Positions 1 to 5,307 of a stretch of 5,307 nt of DNA are shown here, one piece after another. The stretch covers positions 1 through 5,307 of the forward strand of contig CANMCL010000071.1 in assembly GCA_947496345.1 (NCBI GenBank), in the 5' to 3' direction. The DNA is from Actinomycetota bacterium (GTDB lineage: Bacteria; Actinomycetota; Actinomycetes; Nanopelagicales; Nanopelagicaceae). The translations under genes were made by a program, and so were the position numbers. Within the stretch, counting starts at the first letter, position 1; the number at the start of each line of letters is the position of its first letter. The notes beneath the pieces are model-generated. The model did no database searches and had not been told where the DNA came from. It saw nothing but the letters and a program-made list of their open reading frames with translations.

Positions 1-2780
1 CCTTTATTATTTTGGCGGTTATCGCTGGAGGTGTGGTTGCGCTCAGCGGTGTCTATGTTGATTGGCTCTGGTTTCAATCAGTTGGCTTCACTGGTGTTTG
101 GTCAACTGTGCTTACGACAAAAATTGCTCTCTTTATCGTTGCCGGCTTAGTTACATCTTTAATTATTTCATTAAATGTTTATATCGCTTACCGTCGTCGT
201 CCCTTCGATGTTTCTATGGCGATGGAATCCGATAACCTCGAACGTTATCGCGCCACGATTGATCCAATCCGTAAATTAGTTTTCCCTGGAATTGCGCTAG
301 TTCTCTTCTACTTTGGCGGAACCAGCGGTGTTCAACTCTGGGGCTCTTGGTTGCAATTTAGAAACTCGACAGATTTCGGGATTAAAGATCCGCAATTCGG
401 AATGGATATCTCATTCTTTGCCTTCCGTTTGCCATTCCTACAAACACTTATTGGTTGGGCAATCTCAACTTTAATCCTGGCAACTCTTGCAAGCGTTGCA
501 GTTCATTACATTTATGGTGGAATTCGTCCACAGCTACGCACTGATCGGATATCCGTTGCCGCGCGCGTTCAGCTCTCCATACTTCTCGGCTTAATTGTTC
601 TAGTTAAGGCTGTGGCATATTGGTTTGATCGTTATGCACTGGCGTTAAAAGAAAGCAGATTGATTACTGGTCTCACCTACACGGATGTAAATGCAACTTT
701 GCCGGCGAAATCAATTTTGGCAGCAATCGCGGTTATCTGTTCACTTCTCTTCTTTGCAAATATTGTCCGTAAATCTCTGGTCTTGCCTGCCGCCGGAACC
801 GCTTTGATGGTTGGAGCGTCTGTGCTGATCGCAGGTGTTTACCCTGGTGCGATTCAACAGTTCCAGGTAAAGCCATCTGAATCTTCCAAGGAAGCCCCAT
901 TTATTCAGCGCAATATCGAGTCAACGCGCGATGCATATGGCATTGCCGATGTCGAGATGAAGGATTATCAAGCCACGGTTTCTACAAACTCTGGCCAATT
1001 AGCAAACGATGCGGCAACAATTGCAAATATTCGTTTGATGGATCCAAACGTTCTTTCTGCGACTTTCCGCCAGTTGCAACAAATCAAGCCTTACTACACA
1101 TTCCCAGAATCTCTAGATATTGATCGTTACACCGTAAATGGAGTACAGCGCGATGTGGTTGTTGCAGTTCGCGAACTCAATATCGATGGCAACCCAAGTC
1201 GTAACTGGATTAACGACCATTTGGTCTACACCCACGGTTTTGGTTTTGTCTCCGCATTTGGAAATAGCGTTGACTCCGATGGCAAGCCAACCTTCTTGGT
1301 TGGAGATTTGCCACCAACAACAGGACTTGGAAAATTCCAACCACGTATCTACTTCGGTGAGAACGTTCCTGATTATTCAATCATCGGCGGACCTAAGACT
1401 GATACGCCAGTTGAATTCGACTATCCAGATGATGCATCAGAAAATGGTCAGAAGAATTACACCTACACCGGTGATGGTGGCGTACCAATGGGTGGCTTAT
1501 TTAAGAAGTTGCTCTTCGCTATTCAATATCAAGAACAACGCATTGTTCTTTCAAATTTGATCAACTCGGAATCAAAGATTCTCTACAACCGTTCGCCTCG
1601 TGAGCGCGTAGCCAAGGTCGCACCTTGGCTAACCCTAGATGGAGATCCATACCCAGCAATTGTTGATGGCAAGATTCAATGGATCATCGATGGGTATACA
1701 ACGAGTGCGGGATATCCATATTCACAGACAACATCACTGAGCACCGCAACGACAGATGCGCTAACTACCAACTCTGCCGCGATAACCGCTCAGACAAATA
1801 GAAATATCAACTACATCCGAAACTCTGTAAAAGCCACTGTTGACGCCTATGACGGAACAGTTGTTCTCTACCAGTGGGATGAGAAGGATCCAGTACTGAA
1901 GACTTGGATGAAAGCTTTCCCAAATACTGTTACGCCAAAGAGCAAGATGTCGCCTCAACTTCTTGAGCATATTCGTTACCCAGAAGATCTCTTCCGTGTA
2001 CAACGCGATGTGCTTAGCTCGTACCACGTGCAGACTGCTTCAGCTTTCTATGGCGGACAAGATTTCTGGCGCGTGCCTCGCGATCCTTCAACATTCGGTG
2101 CCAATGCAGGAGCGCAACCTCCTTATTACATGACGCTAGAAATGCCAGGTTCAGATAAGCCGACATTTACTTTGACTACACCATTTGTTCCACGTGGTGG
2201 TCGTGAAAACTTATCTGCATTTGCAGTTGTTGATTCAAATAACGGTCCGAATTACGGAAAAATTACGGTACTGCAACTTCCTCGCAGTACAAACGTTGCC
2301 GGACCTTCACAAGTTGCATCTAACTTTGAAGCGAAACCAGAAGTTGCTAACTCGCTCTCCTTGCTTCGCCAAGGTGGTTCAGATGTAGTGCTAGGTAACT
2401 TGCTGACGCTTCCAGTTGGTGGCGGTCTGCTTTATGTTCAACCGGTATATGTAAGAGCAACTGCTAACACTGCGGCTTATCCACTTCTGCAGAAAGTGCT
2501 CGTCTCATTTGGTGATGTAATCGGTTTCGATAGTTCGCTAAAGGGCGCACTTGATCAAGTATTTGGTGGAAACTCCGGAACTTCTTCTTCAGGTACTCCA
2601 ACTACTTCAACGACTGACAATGCATCTGCAGATTTGAAGTCTGCGCTGCAAAGTGCAAAGCAAGCAATTGCTGATGGAAATGCAGCACTTGCTAAGGGAG
2701 ATTTTGCAGCGTATGGACGTGCGCAAGATCGCCTAAAGGCTGCACTTGCTGCTGCTATTGCTGCAGAAGGTCGTCAGTAA
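1..2780 (+). CDS. UPF0182 family large membrane protein (5' end outside window)
   Basis: This is a large integral membrane protein of the UPF0182/COG1615 family, whose molecular function is unknown; Rv0064 and Rv3193c of M. tuberculosis are members. Counting from the first full codon at base 3, 925 residues are visible. About seven hydrophobic segments lie near residues 1-19, 41-63, 91-109, 138-170, 186-208, 235-256 and 259-283. A soluble domain of roughly 570 residues follows, probably outside the cytoplasm. Family-like blocks include YVDWLWF (18-24), PFIQRNIESTRDAYGI (299-314), RNSVKATVDAYDGTV (606-620), HIRYPEDLF (656-664) and PPYYMTLEMPG (706-716). A Ser/Thr/Gly-rich linker (855-876) leads to an Ala-rich, charged, probably helical tail (877-925). 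The TTG at base 12 is not the start: the frame stays open to the window edge inside the first membrane segment, so probably only a few tens of residues are missing. Codon use resembles its neighbours. The family call is firm and any function is open. Confidence 0.93.
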   Translation, partial: FIILAVIAGGVVALSGVYVDWLWFQSVGFTGVWSTVLTTKIALFIVAGLVTSLIISLNVYIAYRRRPFDVSMAMESDNLERYRATIDPIRKLVFPGIALVLFYFGGTSGVQLWGSWLQFRNSTDFGIKDPQFGMDISFFAFRLPFLQTLIGWAISTLILATLASVAVHYIYGGIRPQLRTDRISVAARVQLSILLGLIVLVKAVAYWFDRYALALKESRLITGLTYTDVNATLPAKSILAAIAVICSLLFFANIVRKSLVLPAAGTALMVGASVLIAGVYPGAIQQFQVKPSESSKEAPFIQRNIESTRDAYGIADVEMKDYQATVSTNSGQLANDAATIANIRLMDPNVLSATFRQLQQIKPYYTFPESLDIDRYTVNGVQRDVVVAVRELNIDGNPSRNWINDHLVYTHGFGFVSAFGNSVDSDGKPTFLVGDLPPTTGLGKFQPRIYFGENVPDYSIIGGPKTDTPVEFDYPDDASENGQKNYTYTGDGGVPMGGLFKKLLFAIQYQEQRIVLSNLINSESKILYNRSPRERVAKVAPWLTLDGDPYPAIVDGKIQWIIDGYTTSAGYPYSQTTSLSTATTDALTTNSAAITAQTNRNINYIRNSVKATVDAYDGTVVLYQWDEKDPVLKTWMKAFPNTVTPKSKMSPQLLEHIRYPEDLFRVQRDVLSSYHVQTASAFYGGQDFWRVPRDPSTFGANAGAQPPYYMTLEMPGSDKPTFTLTTPFVPRGGRENLSAFAVVDSNNGPNYGKITVLQLPRSTNVAGPSQVASNFEAKPEVANSLSLLRQGGSDVVLGNLLTLPVGGGLLYVQPVYVRATANTAAYPLLQKVLVSFGDVIGFDSSLKGALDQVFGGNSGTSSSGTPTTSTTDNASADLKSALQSAKQAIADGNAALAKGDFAAYGRAQDRLKAALAAAIAAEGRQ

Positions 2781-2804
2781 TTCTCATTCGCTAAATAGGC
2801 GGAT

Positions 2805-2833
2805 TTGGCTATTACTTGCCCACCCTTTAGACT
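2805..2833 (+). promoter_or_regulatory. Probable sigma-70-type promoter of the tRNA-fMet gene
   Basis: A -35-like TTGGCT (2805-2810) and a -10-like TAGACT (2828-2833) are separated by exactly 17 bases. Each matches the consensus hexamer at 4 of 6 positions, and TAGACT-type -10 boxes are common in Actinobacteria. Transcription would start near 2840, only about five bases before the mature tRNA, so the 5' leader would be very short. The rest of the 64-base spacer shows no convincing terminator for the upstream gene. The promoter would also serve the DUF4389 gene. No experimental support is visible from sequence. Confidence 0.55.
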
Positions 2834-2844
2834 GACACTTCCGA

Positions 2845-2921
<77 letters not shown>

Positions 2922-2926
2922 GAAAT

Positions 2927-2929
2927 AGG
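2927..2929 (+). promoter_or_regulatory. Weak ribosome binding site of the DUF4389 gene
   Basis: An AGG core sits seven bases before the ATG at 2937, inside the 18-base gap after the tRNA. It is short but correctly spaced, and no other in-frame start with a better site is near, so it supports the ATG. If the tRNA 3' end is cut out of a shared transcript, the remaining mRNA leader would be only about 18 nt and would still contain this site. Confidence 0.5.
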
Positions 2930-2936
2930 TATTGAT

Positions 2937-3542
2937 ATGGCTAAGCACGTTAAAACAGAGATCAATATCAAGCATAAAGATCGCAATCGCACCACCGTTT
3001 TTTGGCGTGGCATTCTCGCCTTCCCGGTAATCATTTTTGTGGCAACTTTTGCTCAGTCGTCCTTTAGTGAAAGCGAGAGCTGGGCAGCCGGTACCGCCGG
3101 GTTAATTGTTCTCCCAACTATCTTGGCGCTGCTCTTTCGCGGAAAATATCCAAGCTATGTATTAACTTTCAATCACGCTCTCATCGAACTTTCAACCCGA
3201 TTAGCCGCTTACGTTTTGATTTTAAATGATAAATATCCTTCAATTGAAGCAAGCTCAAAAGTCTCAGTTGTATTTCCTGATGTAGATGGTGGAAAAGAAT
3301 TAAACCGTTGGCTTCCGCTAGTTAAGTGGATCTTAGCTATTCCACATTACATCGTCGGAATTGTTTACTTGTTAATTTCATTGGTTGTGACAGTAATTGC
3401 TTGGGTGCAAACATCAATTACAGGCAAGTACCCTCGTTGGGCCGGTGAAATTGTCTTTGGCACAATCGCATACTGGAACCGTGTTCAGGGTTACATGCTC
3501 TTGCTAGTCACAGATAAGTATCCCAGCTTCAGACTCAAGTAG
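2937..3542 (+). CDS. Two-repeat DUF4389 family membrane protein
   Basis: This is a 201-residue membrane protein of unknown function that resembles the DUF4389 family. A basic, hydrophilic N-terminus (1-20) precedes hydrophobic segments near 22-40 and 50-67 and a long one at 131-157. Amphipathic stretches lie near 78-97 and 170-192. The protein is internally duplicated. Repeat A has ILAFP (26-30), a GKYPS motif ending in a membrane segment (KYP at 70-72) and a DKYPS motif (KYP at 99-101). Repeat B has ILAIP (132-136), GKYPR (KYP at 164-166) and DKYPS (KYP at 194-196). A region rich in charged residues (102-124) links the halves. There is no signal peptide with a cleavage site. The ATG has a weak AGG site seven bases upstream. 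No promoter or terminator separates it from the tRNA, so the two are probably co-transcribed. The stop codon is two bases from that of the convergent ATPase. The family assignment rests on remembered family patterns. Confidence 0.85.
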   Translation: MAKHVKTEINIKHKDRNRTTVFWRGILAFPVIIFVATFAQSSFSESESWAAGTAGLIVLPTILALLFRGKYPSYVLTFNHALIELSTRLAAYVLILNDKYPSIEASSKVSVVFPDVDGGKELNRWLPLVKWILAIPHYIVGIVYLLISLVVTVIAWVQTSITGKYPRWAGEIVFGTIAYWNRVQGYMLLLVTDKYPSFRLK

Positions 3543-3544
3543 TA

Positions 3545-5307
3545 CTACCTAATTCTTAAAGAGTTTGTAACAACAAATAACGAGCTAATGGCCATTGCTC
3601 CCGCCGCATACATCGGTGTTAACAAACCTGCGGCTGCGATAGGTATTCCAATTACGTTATAAGCAAAAGCCCAAACTAAGTTAGATTTAATGGTTCGCAA
3701 GGTGCGCTTTGAAAGCGTTAGCGCATCGACAACGCTCATAAGTTCGGGGCGCATCAGCGTAATATCTGCGCTTGAAATCGCAGTATCCGTGCCAGTTCCC
3801 ATCGCCATACTCAAATCTGCGGCGGCAAGGGCTGCGGCATCGTTAATTCCATCGCCAATCATCAAAACAGTGTGGCCAGCATCTTTTAGCGCAGTCACTC
3901 GCGCTAACTTCTCGTCAGGTAGTGCGCGAGCAATTACATTCTCGCCCTTGATTCCGACCAAACGTGCGATTGCGCCCGCACTCTCTTCGTTATCGCCGGT
4001 TACCAACCAAGGTGTTGCACCGTTTTCAATTAAAGCAGCGATTGTTGCGGCAGCATCAGATTTTACTTGGTCGCCGACTGCAAAGACTGCAATTGCGACT
4101 CCATCCCAAGCAAGAACAGCAACAGATAAGCCCGCTTCTTCACCACGTGCAATCGCTTCTGCAATCCCTGGATCAAATGTGGTTGTGCTGTGGGCAATTG
4201 CTTTCGGTGTTCCAATAAGAACAACAGGTGAAATAGATCCGAGCAGAACGCGACCGGCAACTCCTGCACCAGGTGTTTGTGTGAACTCCACGACTTCGTG
4301 GCGGGTAGCGCCACTTGCTAGGGCGTGCGAAACAATCGCCTGACCGACTGGATGGTCATTTGCTAGCTCCAAAGAAAGTGCAGAAGATAAAATCGTTTTC
4401 TCATTTAACACACTTGCATAAGTAGAGCCCAATACTTTATGTGCGCTAGTTGGAATTGTTGCATCGTGAACTTTCATGACACCCGTGGTGAGAGTTCCAG
4501 TCTTATCAAGGACGACAACATCTACTTTACGAGCAAGTTCCAGTACGCGCGGTTGGCGTAAGACGATTCCACGAGATGCGCCACGCCCTGATGCAACTAA
4601 GAGAGCAACTGGAGTGGCTAAGCCAAGTGCGCAAGGGCAGGCGATTACAAGAACGGTAATTGCGATCTGAATTGATTGCGCCAAAGATGACCCAGCACCA
4701 TCATTTCCTAAGTAATACCAAGCAAAGAAAGTTGCGATTGCCAGCAAGGTAACAATTGGAACAAAGACTGCAGCAATCCGATCTGCAACTCTTTGGATCG
4801 GGGCTTTTTCTCCCTGTGCTTGAACCACCATTGCAGTGATGCGTGCTAGTTCAGTATCACTGCCAATGCGCGTTGCTCTAACAATTATTCGCCCATTGTT
4901 ATTAAGTGACGCCCCGATTACGCGAGCGCCAGGGGAAACTTCAATTGGTACAGATTCTCCAGTTAACATTGAGTTATTAACCGATGACGTTCCTGAAATT
5001 ACCAATCCATCAGTTGCAACGCGGGCTCCCGGTTTAACAATAAAGTCATCGCCGATAGCAAGTTCTGAGATCGGAATAATCACTTCTAGCCCATTGCGCA
5101 GAACGGTTACTTCTTTCGCACCCAAAGAGAGCAGAGTAGATAAAGCGGTGCTGGCACGACGCTTTGCTCGTGATTCCAGGTGTCGGCCCAGAATTACAAA
5201 GAGCAGAACACCAGCAGCAACTTCTGTGTAAACATCACCGGTACCGGTCGCGTTAGCGTAAATAGACCAACCAAATGCAGTTAATGAACCTAGCGATATC
5301 AGTGAAT
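3545..5307 (-). CDS. Cu+-exporting P1B-1-type ATPase (CopA/CtpA-like), 5' end outside window
   Basis: This inner-membrane pump uses ATP to export monovalent copper from the cytoplasm. The window holds 586 C-terminal residues (numbered from the codon at 5303-5305). Visible parts in order are: a membrane pair including GRHLESRAK; the actuator domain with TGES (115-118); the CPC metal-binding membrane motif (223-225, bases 4631-4639); the phosphorylation motif DKTGT with the catalytic Asp at 267 (bases 4505-4507); the nucleotide-binding ExxxxHP motif (His 318) and a following GxG; the hinge GDGIND (484-489); YN (549-550); and MAISS (571-575). CPC, YN and MxxSS together are the Cu+ (P1B-1) signature rather than Zn or Co. 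All catalytic residues are intact. The protein ends 11 residues after the last motif, normal for the family. The N-terminal metal-binding domain, if present, and first membrane helices lie off the window. A TTG at 5123-5125 is an internal Leu codon, not the start. Confidence 0.95.
   Translation of the reverse strand, partial: SLISLGSLTAFGWSIYANATGTGDVYTEVAAGVLLFVILGRHLESRAKRRASTALSTLLSLGAKEVTVLRNGLEVIIPISELAIGDDFIVKPGARVATDGLVISGTSSVNNSMLTGESVPIEVSPGARVIGASLNNNGRIIVRATRIGSDTELARITAMVVQAQGEKAPIQRVADRIAAVFVPIVTLLAIATFFAWYYLGNDGAGSSLAQSIQIAITVLVIACPCALGLATPVALLVASGRGASRGIVLRQPRVLELARKVDVVVLDKTGTLTTGVMKVHDATIPTSAHKVLGSTYASVLNEKTILSSALSLELANDHPVGQAIVSHALASGATRHEVVEFTQTPGAGVAGRVLLGSISPVVLIGTPKAIAHSTTTFDPGIAEAIARGEEAGLSVAVLAWDGVAIAVFAVGDQVKSDAAATIAALIENGATPWLVTGDNEESAGAIARLVGIKGENVIARALPDEKLARVTALKDAGHTVLMIGDGINDAAALAAADLSMAMGTGTDTAISSADITLMRPELMSVVDALTLSKRTLRTIKSNLVWAFAYNVIGIPIAAAGLLTPMYAAGAMAISSLFVVTNSLRIR

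Noticed and set aside
12..14. TTG as a start codon for the UPF0182 protein
   Set aside because: The frame is open back to the window edge with hydrophobic residues (FII before it), and family members have a short N-terminal stretch before this membrane helix. The true start lies outside the window.
2794..2813. Inverted repeat AATAG/CTATT after the UPF0182 stop, considered as a terminator
   Set aside because: It has only five A/T-rich pairs and a mismatch, no T run follows it, and it overlaps the proposed -35 box of the tRNA promoter.
3582..3600. Imperfect hairpin (4 bp, one bulged base, 3 bp, GGCC loop), followed on the minus strand by a T-rich stretch, considered as a terminator
   Set aside because: The stem is weak and broken, and it lies inside the last codons of the ATPase (MAISS region), so termination there would cut off the coding sequence. 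The T-rich stretch encodes FVVTN.
3690..4343. Long open frame of 217 codons on the plus strand inside the ATPase gene
   Set aside because: It lies wholly antisense to conserved P-type ATPase motifs (DKTGT lies just outside it; HP and GDGIND are in or beside it), has a low-complexity Ala/Ser-rich product and resembles no known family. It is a by-product of the codon bias of the real gene. The other short frames inside the three genes were dropped for the same reason.
5123..5125. TTG as a start codon for the copper ATPase
   Set aside because: The same frame continues without a stop to base 5307 and encodes further family sequence, including a membrane segment and GRHLESRAK. The TTG is an internal Leu codon.
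5237..5248. Twelve-base palindrome made of two ACCGGT units
   Set aside because: It lies in the ATPase coding sequence and encodes a Thr-Gly-Thr-Gly loop. The symmetry follows from the repeated dipeptide codons and there is no sign of a regulatory role.

Overview
The window looks like a piece of a compact, moderate-GC actinobacterial chromosome. Three things point that way: a UPF0182 (COG1615) membrane protein, a family I know mainly from Actinobacteria; an initiator tRNA with actinobacterial-looking features and no encoded CCA; and a two-copy DUF4389 membrane protein. The fairly low GC by eye, together with intergenic gaps of 64, 18 and 2 bases, would suit a streamlined aquatic lineage such as Nanopelagicales (acI). 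That placement is an inference.

Layout: (1) bases 1-2780, plus strand, hold nearly all of a UPF0182 protein whose first residues lie left of the window. (2) Bases 2781-2844 are a short spacer with a plausible promoter for the tRNA. (3) Bases 2845-2918 are an initiator tRNA-fMet(CAT). (4) Bases 2937-3542, plus strand, are a 201-residue membrane protein made of two DUF4389-like repeats. It starts 18 bases after the tRNA, so the two are probably on one transcript. (5) Bases 3545-5307, minus strand, are most of a Cu+-exporting P1B-1 ATPase (CopA/CtpA type). It converges on the DUF4389 gene with 2 bases between stop codons, and its N-terminal part lies right of the window.

The genes do not form an obvious pathway. 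The window combines a large surface-exposed membrane protein of unknown function, a translation-initiation tRNA, a small membrane protein of unknown function and a copper-efflux pump. I see no insertion sequence, CRISPR array, phage gene, toxin-antitoxin pair or recognisable defence system. The points most worth a second look are the tRNA-fMet/DUF4389 co-transcription, the internal duplication in the DUF4389 protein, and the palindrome that covers both convergent stop codons. Both large genes run off the window, and the apparent TTG starts near each edge are internal leucine codons.
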